Shown: positions 10,207 to 21,061 of the stretch, piece after piece
Numbering within the stretch: the first letter of the stretch is position 1
Layout: the number at the start of each line of letters is the position of its first letter
From: Aphanomyces cochlioides
Lineage: Eukaryota > Oomycota > Saprolegniomycetes > Saprolegniales > Verrucalvaceae
Assembly (NCBI GenBank): GCA_019828595.1
Contig: JAHQRK010000006.1
Location: 1,364,001 to 1,428,000 of the forward strand
Reading direction: 5' to 3'
DNA: 64,000 nt
The notes under the pieces: model-generated
What the model was told of the DNA's origin: nothing
The model's database searches: none
The model's input: only the letters and a program-made list of their open reading frames with translations
Program-made: the position numbers and the translations under genes

Positions 10207-11676
10207 TCACATAGTGTTCATGCGCACGGTGAACTTGAGGAAAGCGATGACAAAAGCTACGACAGTCGCAATGGCACCGACTAAAATAGGCCACGGAGCC
10301 ACGGCCTGCGTCGTGACAGCGCCTGCAATCGCGGATTGTGCCGTCGTGAGGAGCTGGCCGATCGTGATGGCGGAGTTGAGCGCGCCGGCAAAGAGGCCGA
10401 GGCCCGCTTGCTCGCCAAAGCCAATGACATGGAGGATGAGCGGAATCTGCAGCGCAAAGATCGTGTTTTGCGTGATGCCACAAGCCGTCACGGCGACGAG
10501 ATTGACTGGAATGTTCTTGGAGAAGACGAGGACTGCGAGGGAAAACTGCGGCACAATGGACGCGAGAAAGACGCGACGGACACCGTAGAGATTGACAAGG
10601 AATGGCAATGTAGCCACCCAAACGAGACCGACGAGGATTTGGATCGTGTCGGTGACGCCAGTGGCAACCGAGACGCCGTCCAAGTAGAGGATTTGCTCAA
10701 CGGAACATTGAGAGTAGTTGCCGACGGCTTTTCGTCCTGGGTAGTTGCATTTATCAGTGGCATTAGCAGTGCCGCCTTTGACGAACGCTCCAAAGTAGTC
10801 GCCCTTGTTGGAATTGTATGCTTGGTAGCCAAACTGGAGCAAGAGGATGCAGACAAAGTAGACACCGAGGAGGCGAGGAAGGTAACGAAGGCTGTTGTAG
10901 ACAGCGGAGAAACCATCTCGGAGTCTGTCGTATCTTGAGCGGTCCATGCCGTCGGGAACGTAGACTGTTTCTTGAGCAAAGTAGCAGACTGGGAGGACTG
11001 TGACAAGCAAGACGCCGATGAGCAAGTAGAAGAACGGCTGGTATTTGTTAGTGGCATCCATCGTCCCATACAATGAATTCCATCCAGAGACGACAAGGCC
11101 ACCACAGACAAAGTAAATCTGCGCGATCGAACTGGCAAGAATCTGTCGATCGCCAGCAAAGTCGGCAACGATCAAGATCGCGGGGACTTGAGCGACATTG
11201 ACCGAGATATCCATCCATGTATATGTCAGGACAAAGAGAACAGCTTTCGCCGTGCGTCTCGATGACTCGTTGTTGCCAATCCATTCGCCAAACGTCTCTG
11301 CATTCATCATGATGGCCCAGCAAGCAACAGTAGCAATCGTGCCCCAGAAGAGAAAAGGTCGACGGCGGCCAAATCGACTCGTGCAGTTGTCACTGAGCAC
11401 TCCAATTGTCGGACACACAATGATACCAACAATCGGGCCAATGCACTGGATCAAGTTCACGGCCCACAGCTTGCCTGGAAAGAGCGTATGGAGGACAGGA
11501 CCGAGTGCAGCCCATTGCGCTGCCCAGGCCATGTTCATAGCGAGACGTGGCGCGCACAGGAGGAACATGAACGGAACGGAGCAGCCATCCGCTGGCTTAG
11601 CTGGCTCATCAGTCATGGCCACGTGGGCTTCGCTGTCGCCAAAGCTCTGGCTGTGCTCGACGATGACTCTTGGCAT
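10207..11676 (-). CDS. sucrose/SLC45-type (GPH family) proton-coupled sugar transporter
   Basis: Intronless, 489 residues, about 12 hydrophobic segments. Signature of the GPH/SLC45-SUT family is clear: GVLSDNCTSRFGRRRPFLFWG between membrane segments 2 and 3 (GRRRPF loop), with PRLAMNMAWAAQWAALGP at membrane segment 1. The acidic, Pro-containing N-terminus is cytoplasmic. Plant and animal members import sucrose or related disaccharides with protons, so a role in sugar uptake is expected; substrate cannot be set from sequence. Central loop FGAFVKGGTANATDKCNYPG carries possible N-glycosylation sites (NAT, NYS). Two in-frame starts are possible (MPRV or MTDE, 20 residues later). Confidence 0.9.
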   Translation of the reverse strand: MPRVIVEHSQSFGDSEAHVAMTDEPAKPADGCSVPFMFLLCAPRLAMNMAWAAQWAALGPVLHTLFPGKLWAVNLIQCIGPIVGIIVCPTIGVLSDNCTSRFGRRRPFLFWGTIATVACWAIMMNAETFGEWIGNNESSRRTAKAVLFVLTYTWMDISVNVAQVPAILIVADFAGDRQILASSIAQIYFVCGGLVVSGWNSLYGTMDATNKYQPFFYLLIGVLLVTVLPVCYFAQETVYVPDGMDRSRYDRLRDGFSAVYNSLRYLPRLLGVYFVCILLLQFGYQAYNSNKGDYFGAFVKGGTANATDKCNYPGRKAVGNYSQCSVEQILYLDGVSVATGVTDTIQILVGLVWVATLPFLVNLYGVRRVFLASIVPQFSLAVLVFSKNIPVNLVAVTACGITQNTIFALQIPLILHVIGFGEQAGLGLFAGALNSAITIGQLLTTAQSAIAGAVTTQAVAPWPILVGAIATVVAFVIAFLKFTVRMNTM

Positions 11677-11689
11677 CGAATTGAATAAT

Positions 11690-12640
11690 GCTGTTTGTCG
11701 TGCTTCAAAAATTTTTCAAGTTCCACTTCAAACATTTATCACACTATTTAATGTTAATTCTAGTTTGGACTAAATCCTGTCAATACATTAATTCAGTTTA
11801 AATCGCCCTTTAAACTTTAAATAGTAGTGTATCAGTGTGGCATGTTTTCTTCACCACAGCGATATCAATATACATCTCGACAACCTGGCGAGCAAGCGCG
11901 ATATAAATGATGACCTAGGATCTCTAAACCTAATGGTTGGATAACTTTTAGTCTCACCCATGTACTTTTTCCACTGGCACAAATCACCTTTGGCAGTTAA
12001 ATTTTTGAACATTAATATTAATAATATCTAAATAGTGTGATGATATTTATATGGTGTGATGAGTTCGTCAGGTCGTGGGCGTGTCCAGCAGGAACGACAA
12101 CCACCATCATGCACAAAGGAGAGATGCAACAAATGGGCAATTTTTCTCCGAGACACTGCTGGGGATCGCAATTGAGGAAATGTATAGCACGTTTTGGTGA
12201 ATTTGCATTCCAACGCGGTGTCGCCAGAGGATCAAATGAGGAGTTCAACCATTTGAGTCGAATGGACGGATCGTCGACATTTTTAAGACACAACTTCAAT
12301 AGGGACTGGAAAACCGACCGGCAAACCATACTCATGCCACCTTGCACATGGATAGATTGGATCCCAAGCTCTCTAAGCGGCTCGAAAGTTGCGTTCGCGA
12401 TAACCTTGTCGACTCTTTTTATAGCCTGGATGTTCATGAATGCGAGTTGGAACACCTAACACGGCCCCCACGAAGCGATTCTCTCTGCTCGTACACAGAT
12501 ATGTCGTTCCCACGTGCTTGGCACGGTAAAGATGACTCTTTCACGTGCCGTCGGTCCGTCGAGCGGGGATCTTCCTGTCGTATTCTGGCATGGCGGATGG
12601 ACTCGGTTGGTTTCGTCGAGAAGTGTATGGCGGAATGTAT
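11690..12640. other. long AT-rich intergenic stretch
   Basis: No confident gene. Minus 12018-12455 is open for 145 residues with fairly coding-like third positions, but the plus strand is open over the same bases and no domain is seen, so it may be a gene relic or chance. Confidence 0.35.
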
Positions 12641-12649
12641 GGCGCTCTG

Positions 12650-12658
12650 TATCCGGAT
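12650..12658 (+). promoter_or_regulatory. TATCCGGAT motif upstream of eL43
   Basis: The word TATCCGGAT lies about 130 bases before the ribosomal protein start. The same palindromic core occurs near several other gene starts in this window. Confidence 0.35.
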
Positions 12659-12753
12659 GGTTAATGTATGGAGTATACAAATTTCAAGTCTAAATTTACA
12701 TGCGAGTGGTTGGCTCTGACGAAATTGGCCAGAGACCAATCGGCGGATGGAGC

Positions 12754-12767
12754 TTTCACTTCCAAAC
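12754..12767 (+). promoter_or_regulatory. initiator-like element of the eL43 gene
   Basis: TTTCACTTCCAAAC resembles the oomycete Inr (TCAYTYY followed by CA-rich flank), 18 bases before the ATG. Confidence 0.5.
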
Positions 12768-12785
12768 ACTTAAAAGGAAACCAAG

Positions 12786-13073
12786 ATGGGAAAGCGTACC
12801 AAGAAGGTCGGTATCTGCGGTAAATACGGTGTGCGTTACGGCTCGTCGCTCCGTAAAGTCGTCAAGAAGATCGAAGTGTCCCAACACGCCAAGTACAACT
12901 GCGTCTTCTGCGGCAAAGACTCGGTCAAGCGCGAATGCACGGGCATCTGGAAGTGCAAGTCGTGCCACAAGGTCACTGCCGGTGGTGCTTACTTGTTGAA
13001 CACCCCTTCGGCCGCCACTGTCCGCTCCACCTTGGCTCGTCTCCGCAAGGCCCGCGAAGCCAACATCGAGTAA
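12786..13073 (+). CDS. RPL37A: 60S ribosomal protein L37a (eL43)
   Basis: Intronless, 95 residues, full length for eL43. Begins [19 protein letters not shown] and carries the zinc ribbon Cys-x2-Cys ... Cys-x2-Cys (YNCVFCGKD and WKCKSCHK), followed by the conserved tail [14 protein letters not shown] structural protein of the large cytosolic ribosomal subunit. The codon bias is strong and GC3-rich, as expected for a highly expressed gene. The gene ends 110 bases before the end of the convergent cyclase gene. Confidence 0.98.
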   Translation: MGKRTKKVGICGKYGVRYGSSLRKVVKKIEVSQHAKYNCVFCGKDSVKRECTGIWKCKSCHKVTAGGAYLLNTPSAATVRSTLARLRKAREANIE

Positions 13074-13183
13074 GGTGTGTAAACCCCTCGTTTCGATGCC
13101 CGCTCTCCGATTAAGTGTAATGAGAATGCACCATTCTCTCTAGCCCTCCTTTGAGTCTTTGCAAGGTCAATCTCATTACGTGC

Positions 13184-16100
13184 TTATCTATTCTTGAGTG
13201 ATTCGATCGCGTACTTGATCATGTAGATCCAGTTGTCCATCTCATGTGCCGTTTCCACACCAAGGATGAAGGTTCTTGGCCCAAGGGATTCGGGCTGCGC
13301 CTGCGCATTGCGGCACCACTCCTGGACGTCTACTTGGAGGCAATGGTACTTGAACGCAGCGGGGTCGTGGGTCATATCGCACGTGCTCACTCGCGCTCCT
13401 TTCAGTTCCATCCACGTCGATCGACCGCCGCGACTGGTGTCATACTGGAGGACAAGGCGAGTGTTATGCAGGACAGCCCATCGCTTCTTCCACATTGCAG
13501 CACCTCCCAGACGAAAATGGCTGAGCATGCTTGCTTGCTTCTTCACATGCACCATTCCAGTCTTCAGGCGCAGAACCATCGCCAGTGCACGTCCACCGGT
13601 TGCATCGGCAGTTGCATGTAGCGCGCTTGGCTGTTGCACGACAGTTGTAGTTGCTTGGTTGTTGAGCTTCTCAAAGAACTGCTGGCGCATGGCTTTGTCT
13701 TTGACTTCGCGAAAGTCAGCGAGGCGCGTCTCGAGCTTCTCGCATTGCACGCTCAGCATTTGCGATCGAATGACATCTTGCATGAATCCATGGCAGAATT
13801 CAAACTTGGACGTCCGCAGCGGCTCCTTGAGCCCACCGATAAAGATGTCCATGGGTTGAACCATCGACAGCCGCGTGAGCTCTTCCAAGTCATGATCAAA
13901 TCGGACGAGGTGATCCTTGATGGGATAAATGCTCTTGACGGTTTCCACGTCAAATGGCGAGCCAACTATGCTAGCCGTCTAGGAGAAACCCCATGAATTG
14001 ACGGCAATGAAGCATGGTGTTTACCTTCATGAGCATGTACTGGGAGACCGTAAGCTGATCGAGGAGTGTCGTAAGAACGCTCTTGACGGTGCGAGGGGCG
14101 ACGAGAGCGACTCTCTGCTTAAGAGGGAGGTTCATGTCGCTGTGCTGGACAAAAAACGATAGCGCTTTTCGATGAGCCGATTGTTTTTTCTCCAACACAG
14201 CTGACGAGCCAATTCCACTGCTGCTCGCAGAAGCTGTGAGGCATTTCGAGTCGCTGGCACTGCGCTCAAAGCTAGGACGCCTGCCACGAGTCATGCCGTA
14301 GCATGTCTTGCAATGACGCATTGGTGTATCATTGGCACTTTGGCCAGCAAGTTTCCTAAAACGATGTCAATCATCGAGCTCTGGGTTGATTCTACTTGTA
14401 GCATTGTTTCGGGGCACACAACGCACAGAAGACAAAGCCACACGCTTTGCACCGCAAGCGATCTTTGGCAATGTTGATGTCAGCTTGGCACCCAAAGCAG
14501 AAAATCGCATTGGCTTTGTCGCCCCACGCCACCTGCATGCGCAGTTCACACGACGCAGTCTTGTCGTCGAGTTGGAGAACTCCTTGGAGTCGCATCTCCT
14601 TGATGAGTTCGTGGAGAAAGAAGGGATTGCCTTGACTCCGTGACACTAACAAGTTGCCAAGCTCTGTTGGGATCGCTGCTACATGGAGTATGCGCATTGC
14701 AAGGGTTTCAATTTGAGCAGGTTGCATGCGTCCCATCACACAGGCCGTCGTCGATTCAAGCTCTTTCAGAGCTCTATCATCATGGTGTCAGCATAAAGTT
14801 CTAGGAGACAGCTTACCTTAGCTGCTTGCGAAATGCAGAGCTGGCAGTTCGCTGGGTGACAGCACCGCTTGGAGGCCTTGTAATGACCACAAGAGTGCAA
14901 TTTGTAAAGTACTTCGCGATGCTGATTGTGAGGATCCACGACTTCTCATCCATGTACATGGCATTGTCAAGCACAACGACGAGCGGAAGAGAGCGCGAAA
15001 TTGCGTACAAGGCGCTGAGGATAAGCATGCCAGCTGCATCAAGCTCCGAGGGACACCATAAACTCTCTCGGTCGGTAAGCGAAGGCCGTGGGGAGGTACT
15101 GCTGCTTTCCGATTGATTTGTCGTTTCTTGTAAATCCGCTGCGAGGAACGACACAAACCATTTCGCCTTTTCTTGCGGAGCCTCGTCGTGCTGGTCTTGG
15201 TTGTTGTTGCTCGGCTTTTCAAACTCGATGTCATCCAAAATGTCGTTGAGGACATGGAGATGATCCAGCCAGTGAGTCTGCGGCGTAACGCCACTTGCAA
15301 TCCACTTTGCCAACCAAGATTTGAAGTCTTCTTCATGGTCATGCGTTGCTTCGTAGCACTTCGTCAAGACTTCGGCAAAGATAACATATTCCTGTCGCGC
15401 CGTGAAAGGTGTCGCCGTCGCGTAAATCACTCGGTGGGTTTCGCGCAGAGTGGAGCGCACCAACCTCGTCTTGCCGAGTCCAATGTCGCCCTCAAGAAGG
15501 AAAGCTCCAGTGGGACTGAGCAAGTTCATTTGTGAAACTTTGTCCACTAACGCAGTCTGGATGGCCGCTGCAGCCGCATTCGGTGGAACGTTCGAATTGT
15601 CTTCGTCGTCATCGTCTTGGGCGAGCTTTGCACTCAGGCGTCGTCGCGCAGCCCGCACTTGCATGATGTGAATGTTTTCCAGCACATTGATCGTTCGCTG
15701 ACCGCCGTTGCTGGATCGCTTCATGTGATGTTGCATGACAGTCGACATACGCGGGTACGGACGCAGCAATCGAATGCTTTCCTTCTTTCCTTTCACGAGA
15801 ATGTCAATCTTTCGATCTTCGTAGTGCAGGACATCTTGTGTGCTCAATTTTGTGCGTTCATCCGTGATAACACCGCCGACACCACCAAATTCCGACTTTG
15901 CACGTTGCATAAGGCGTGCAGCGAGGTTCACAGTGTCGCCAAGAACTGTGTACTCTCGACGATTGCCTTGATGTCCCACGACACCACAAAAGGCTTGACC
16001 CGATGTGATGCCGACGGATGCTTTCAGACCAAGCGGAGCTAAAGCGGCACAAATGGCAAGAGAAGCTAAAATGCCGCGGATCGGATCGTTCTCATGCGTC

Positions 16101-17195
16101 ACCGGCGGCATCCCAAAGACAGCAATAGCCGTGCTACGTAGAGCGCAATGAGTTGTTCCAGTGAGAGTTGTACAAACCTTCCTTTGTCGTCGACGAGAAA
16201 CTTATTGATCGTGCCTTCGTAGTCATACACAGAGCGCTGGACGACTGCAAAAGCAGCCTGCAGCTTGTGAACGCTTGTCGTGTCCAGCATACTTGATAAG
16301 TCATCTTCGCCAAAGCCGAGATTGATGAAGAGAACAGTCACATCGCGAAGCTCAGAGCCCCAAAACTCTTCAGCTGCATCCAAATATGGCCATACAGCAC
16401 GAGAAACGTATTGCTGCATACGTCGTTGTAGTTGAACGTCATCACGAGTAAAGGAAGCGCGCCGAGACTGACACCGCAGAGGCTGAAGCATTTCGCTCAC
16501 TCGCACAAATCCATCTGAGATGACTTGACCAGCAACAGAAGATGAAACGAGACGCCAGCATTCCGGAGAGCAAATAACATCGCCTGAGGTTGCGTGGTGC
16601 TCGGCGCCAAAGGCTTGAATGAGTGCAGGGCCAACACCAACGTATTCCATTCGTGATGTAGCGCCGTCGCACTCACCGCCAAGATGTGCAATCGTGGCGC
16701 GACCAACACCAATACCCATTTTAATACTCAGTACAACTTCAGGTTCGTCCGGTGGTGCCAAATTGGCATGACGTAAATGTTGTTGGATACGCAGTGCGCA
16801 TTGGATACATCTTCGCACGAGGACATCAAGCGTGTCCTCTTTGTTTTCCGGCCAAAACACAATGAGCGCATCGCCGGCAAATTTAAACACATCGCCTCCT
16901 GGACATAAAATGCGAGATGAATGAGCAATGACTCTGTCAAGGTGTGCTTACCTTCGCTCGAGATGAGCCGTAGCATCTGCTCAAAGTACGAATTGAGATA
17001 TTTGCCAAGGACTTCCGCGCCTTTCGGCCCTCTCGCCGCTAGTGATTCCGTCATCGCTGTAAAACCGGAAACGTCGGCAAACATGCTCACAACGATAGAG
17101 CTATGCGTGTCTGGCACTGTCATACTCTCGCCCATCTCCAAATGGCGCCGAACGATCGCTGGCAAGTAAGCCGAGATGCGCATGTTGAGCTCCAT
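13184..17195 (-). CDS. soluble adenylyl cyclase-like protein with ATPase, FYVE-like zinc finger and PH domain
   Basis: Six exons (16952-17195, 16178-16898, 14817-16133, 14396-14773, 14025-14355, 13184-13978; introns 40-53 nt) sum to exactly 1,262 codons. Order: class III cyclase half C1 (metal-site Asp in FADVSGFTAMTE, then KFAGDALIVFW), half C2 (INKFLVDDKG, VGITSGQAFCGVVG, EYTVLGDTVNLAARLM), a STAND/AAA-type ATPase with Walker A GDIGLGKT near residue 536 and a Walker B-like stretch (LVVVLDNAMYMDEKS), then RSQGNPFFLHELIKEM. This first half is the plan of animal ADCY10, which makes cAMP under bicarbonate and calcium control. After it come paired cysteines (FCFGCQ, LRCKACGFVFCALC, RHCKTC, residues ~858-905) resembling FYVE, and a C-terminal PH domain (~1143-1255). 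Both point to phosphoinositide-rich membranes. Joining to the last two exons rests on splice phase. Confidence 0.88.
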
Positions 17196-17301
17196 CGTCC
17201 GACTTGGCTAGATACAAAATAGAACTCGCCGTTTCAAGATTATTGAAAATCCGGATACACGCTGAAATCTCCGCCCATATCCGGATTTGAGTTTTTCAAA
17301 C
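17196..17301. promoter_or_regulatory. 106-base bidirectional promoter
   Basis: Separates the divergent starts of the cyclase (17195) and the gene at 17302. It holds two copies of the TATCCGGAT core in opposite orientation: ATCCGGATA at 17249-17257 and TATCCGGAT at 17278-17286. Confidence 0.5.
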
Positions 17302-18006
17302 ATGGCGACTTGCTGCGACCACCATAACGCGTTGAACGAGTACGACATCCACGGCGACGATCCGACGCTTTCCGCTTGCTGTCTCAAGGATTTGAAGGAG
17401 CAAAAGGAATATGTTCGCGTTAAAACGATTCTCGAATCGCATGATGTCGTTCAGCATCGATTGGCCCATCGCCAAGTATCAGCACCAACCCCTGTCCCAA
17501 CAACACCGTCGCCAGCGATGCAACTCGATGAAGACGAAGACGATGAGTTTGATTATTTACTCGACGATGACTCGATCGACACACAACGACGAGACGCTCT
17601 ACGCGTGAAACTTGCGTTGAAAGAACAAGGCCTTGGTGTTGTCTGGGGCGACAATGAGTTTCGCACGTACCACGCACGCCTTACTGCTCGAAAGACGGAA
17701 GAACTGATTGCAAATAAACAAAACCGACCATCAATTGTGGCTTGCAGACCTGTGCCACAAGAAGACGGTCGACCGATTGTGGATACCCTGGCTTTAGCCC
17801 TCTTACACTGTGCTGAAAAATACTTGGGCACGTGCTTCTATGCGGTATCACCAGCATGTGCGCCACAACTTCGCAAATTGTGTCGGCATAGCCTCCTTGA
17901 TACTTGCGTGTTGATTGCGTTGAACGCTCTGGGCGAATACATTTCACATACGTCGCTGGCCGACTTCGACGAAGATTCCTGGTACGTCGGACCTTCATCC
18001 GATTGA
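17302..18006 (+). CDS. unknown 234-residue acidic protein, possible thioredoxin-like C-terminus
   Basis: Starts MATCCDHHNALNEYDIHGDD and has a helical, charged N-terminal third, an acidic run (DEDEDDEFDYLLDDDSID), then RRDALRVKLALKEQGLG and a C-terminal stretch (CAEKYLGTCFYAVSPACAP ... DTCVLIALNALGEYISHTSLADF). The acidic box followed by a thioredoxin-like order of strands recalls phosducin-like/TXNDC9 co-chaperones, but a CxxC redox site is absent and the match is weak. The first ATG in frame is at 17302. It shares a 106-base promoter with the cyclase gene. Confidence 0.7.
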   Translation: MATCCDHHNALNEYDIHGDDPTLSACCLKDLKEQKEYVRVKTILESHDVVQHRLAHRQVSAPTPVPTTPSPAMQLDEDEDDEFDYLLDDDSIDTQRRDALRVKLALKEQGLGVVWGDNEFRTYHARLTARKTEELIANKQNRPSIVACRPVPQEDGRPIVDTLALALLHCAEKYLGTCFYAVSPACAPQLRKLCRHSLLDTCVLIALNALGEYISHTSLADFDEDSWYVGPSSD

Positions 18007-18039
18007 TGCACGAAACGTCGTCGTAGGGAGGGAAAGCTC

Positions 18040-18560
18040 TTGCCATGGCTGATCAAGACCAATGTGTTGCGAGACACGTACACACCACCGTCGTCGTCAC
18101 AACAGCCGTCCAAGGTTTCGAACGACCCAGGTGCGATCTTTTCGTCAAATTCCTCGGCCAGACGGTAATCTTGATGCATAGATGACGTCGAAGAGAGCGG
18201 CTATGACTGCGGTATGGACTCGTGTCGACTACGCCACGGCTATTACCACGAACACGTTGGCCCGTCCGCCGAATCGAAGCGCGATATCTCAGCGTGGCGG
18301 CAGTATTAATAGTTGGATCAACTTCAACTTCAAAACGGCTCAAGATTCGTTGGAAACGAGTCGAGTGACACGAATAGTTCAAATTTGAGGCATTTGATTG
18401 GCTGAAATTATATTTTGTCGAACGTGCAGTTGTACTGTATGGGAAATTTCTGGTCACGGAACCGCATCGAGTTCAAGTGACGCCATGGCCGATGCCTCTT
18501 GATTGGCGAATCCCGAAGTGGACAGTTTGGTTTATTTGTATCTGATTAATTAAACAAATT
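18040..18560. other. intergenic with CCAAT boxes
   Basis: Two TTGATTGG words (18393 and 18499 regions) and a TTAATTAA run are visible. A minus-strand frame 17838-18179 is open but overlaps the preceding gene and has no known domain. Confidence 0.35.
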
Positions 18561-18574
18561 ATAGCCAATCATAT

Positions 18575-18838
18575 ATGACTTCTAAATTTGGATCGCTCAA
18601 CTTGATCAAAGCTCAGTTGGAATCTCGCCACTTGGAGCTCACCATGGCGCTCGATGGACTCGTGATGAAAGTCGTGCCGCCCGTCCTGGCCACCACGGCG
18701 ATGGGATTGACGTTTGTGAGCCAATTAGTCGTCGCATCTCATATCGTGCCGTCACAATCGACCACGAACAAGCCAATGCCATCGTCAACTCCGACTCAGC
18801 AACCCAAGTACAACGTCGTGTGGAAAGGAACGCGATAG
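18575..18838 (+). CDS. small single-pass membrane protein, unknown
   Basis: 87-residue frame (or 64 residues from the internal Met in MALDGLVMK). A hydrophobic stretch VVPPVLATTAMGLTFVSQLV would span a membrane once, followed by a Ser/Thr/Pro-rich tail ending PKYNVVWKGTR. No family recognised; small mitochondrial or ER proteins look like this. Support comes only from composition and an ATG in a reasonable position. Confidence 0.35.
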   Translation: MTSKFGSLNLIKAQLESRHLELTMALDGLVMKVVPPVLATTAMGLTFVSQLVVASHIVPSQSTTNKPMPSSTPTQQPKYNVVWKGTR

Positions 18839-18973
18839 TCCCTTGCGACAGCTTGAGATTCTATTTAACAATTCAACGTTCTCGTTTTCTCTATTTTGAC
18901 GTCTGCATTGCCAGATGAGAATCTCGTCGCGTTGGAGGCTGCAAGTGAAGGAGCGAGGATTTGTTAGAAAGAG

Positions 18974-19999
18974 TTACTTGTGTTTCTTCGCTAGTCTTCG
19001 TTGTGCAGCCAAAAAGTCTTCTTCGCTCGGCTCGGAATTCGCCTTAGACTTGCGACTCGATTTCTTTGGTGGCTCGTCTGCATATTTCGCTTCCAAATTT
19101 GCCAACAGAGAGCCAAAGTTTGAGGCCCTTCGTTCATGATTACATGCATACGATTTCGAAAGTACTGTACCTTTTTGTCATTGCATTGCCGCTTGCTTTG
19201 CCTCGGATTTGGGCTATTAGGTCCTCAGCAGCCTTCGCTTCAGCCGCTGCTTTCTTAGCCTTTGACTTCTTCGCCACGGGTTTCTTACTGAAAGCCGGGA
19301 AGAGAGGGACCTTAATGGACAGGTGATGCTCGATGCTAGTATGGCAAGATACCTTTCCGTCGTCAATGGCGGCTTGAATGATTTCTGAAAAGCGTTCAAC
19401 ATCTTCATCGCGCGATAGCATCACCACATCCAGGATGCTTTGCCATTTGCCCTTGTATCTCTCGTACGCTAAGCTCGACTCAGTCTCAGATATATTTGTG
19501 TCCTCACCTTCCAATACATCCTTCGCCTCTTCTTCCGAACCACGATATGTCGTTTCAAAACTTTCTATGTCTTTCTCTGTCACTGGTGGAAAGAGGGCAC
19601 GCCAGTATTCGAGCCTAGGCAATGTACCATGAGCATATTCTGCAACATCAATGCACAACATACCAATCGTTAAAGGACTGCGACTCATGCACAACGTCGT
19701 TGTCAATTTCACCAGTCTCATCATAAGTTGATCGAGTCTGTGGATTGCTAAGCACGGCATGAATACTGCAGAGCAATTGAAACTTCTCTGTAGCTTCCTT
19801 GTCGTCGGGATTCTTGTCAGGGTGCTAACATGTCTTGTGAGGCCCACTCGACAATACAGGCTGAACTCACGTATTTCAAAGCCTGCTTCCTATATGCCGT
19901 CTTAATCTCACTCTCGGTCGCTGTTTTCTTGACGCTGAGCACTTTGTACAAATCGGTTTGGCCGAAGTGCTCCTTGACTTGGTCCATCGTCAGCCCCAT
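18974..19999 (-). CDS. DnaJ co-chaperone, DNAJC9 type
   Basis: Five exons (19871-19999, 19664-19824, 19353-19614, 19171-19310, 18974-19127; introns 42-49 nt) give exactly 282 codons, 281 residues. The N-terminal J domain runs [26 protein letters not shown], with the Hsp70-stimulating HPD at residues 44-46 split from helix II by intron 1, then [12 protein letters not shown]. After it come the DNAJC9-specific features: [32 protein letters not shown] (shown in parts by exons 2-3), a helical middle, [15 protein letters not shown], and a basic Lys-rich tail ([18 protein letters not shown]). Human DNAJC9 couples Hsp70 to histone H3-H4 handling; the basic tail and acidic middle are compatible with a nuclear role. 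The second intron donor splits Trp. Confidence 0.9.
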
Positions 20000-20049
20000 G
20001 TTGCCGAAAGATCAACGGCGGGAAATGTCGGGTCGGTTGAAAGTGTAAT

Positions 20050-20560
20050 TATAATCAGCATACTTTATCCCTATGAAAATTCTCACCAGACAGATGTGTA
20101 ACCGATCCGAGCCGAATATTCTTTTAAAAATAGCTCAAAAGCATTGAGCATTTTCATATTTTCGACAAGTCTCAAAATTATTTTATCGCTGAAAAATTCC
20201 TCACCACCAAGCACTGAAATTGAGCTTATCACCATGCTCTATACTTAGATAAGCGAAGACACCTTTATGCGGTTTAGAAATACTTCCATGATAAAACCAG
20301 CAGAGCTTTGAGATTGTTTTCTGTGACACAGCTCTCTAGGCGCGCCTATGTACTTAAGCTGTTTTCATGTATGGGTTTGAAATTATAAAACAGAATTAAT
20401 AGAAAACTTGATATTTGAACATTTTATTCATCTGAAATATCTTGAATTTCCATCAATTTTTGGATAATTTGACTTTCTTTATTGACACATGTCATGGTCT
20501 TCTGATCCTGATCGACATGGCGGAGGATGATAGAGTGCGCATCCGACACATTAACTGTTA
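20050..20560. other. intergenic, AT-rich, no gene seen
   Basis: No open frame of interest and no recognisable repeat or RNA gene. Confidence 0.5.
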
Positions 20561-20570
20561 GCAACCTGCG

Positions 20571-20960
20571 TCATGGCTCTCTGCTAGGGTGTTGACATAT
20601 TCCTAATATAGACCGGTCCACGCAAGGTTCCTTGACCAATGCATCGTGCAGAGCACAAACTTGGATGCCTGTGGCCACGGAAACATGGTCGTTTTGTCTC
20701 TCGTCGTCACCGAGATTTCGGCGAACGATTGCTATCGCTGTGGCAAGGCTTCGAGATGAAGAGTTTGGCTGCGGCATAACAATGCAAAGGGAAGGTAGAA
20801 CGACTAGTCGTGGTTGCTCAAAATTGAGTTGTGAGCTTTCACCGGGTGTGATGGCTAGGAGGGAGTCCCCAATGTGCACCAAAAAGGGGGCTTTTGCATT
20901 TCGTGCTGCACGTCATCACGTGGGTATCTCTATTTCTCGAAAGATAGCACGGTGTTCCAT
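20571..20960 (-). CDS. unknown small protein (114 residues)
   Basis: Two-exon model: 20951-20960 and 20571-20905 with a 45-nt GT-AG intron, giving 115 codons exactly. Product begins MEHPRNAKAPFLVHIGDSLL and continues with hydrophobic strands (RLVVLPSLCIVMPQ, SLATAIAIVRR) and VATGIQVCALHDALV. The size and strand-rich look recall small assembly chaperones, but no family can be claimed. The plus strand is also open here, so it may be a chance frame. It lies 102 bases downstream of the PX-RING gene's stop. Confidence 0.4.
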
Positions 20961-21061
20961 GTCCAAGCCCGTCGAGAGATGAGGATGCCGAATGTGCACG
21001 ATACAGCTACAGAACACTGCAAGAAAGTACAGTAGGTTCGAAGAATAGTTTTTTTTTCAAA

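Noticed and set aside
12018..12459. Two overlapping 140-145 residue frames on opposite strands
   Set aside because: Minus third positions look slightly coding, but no family, no start context and no introns that help; left as unassigned.
17838..18179. Minus-strand frame starting MHQDYRLAEEFDEKIAPGSF
   Set aside because: The first half looks protein-like, but the rest is antisense to the gene at 17302 and no stop or intron separates them.
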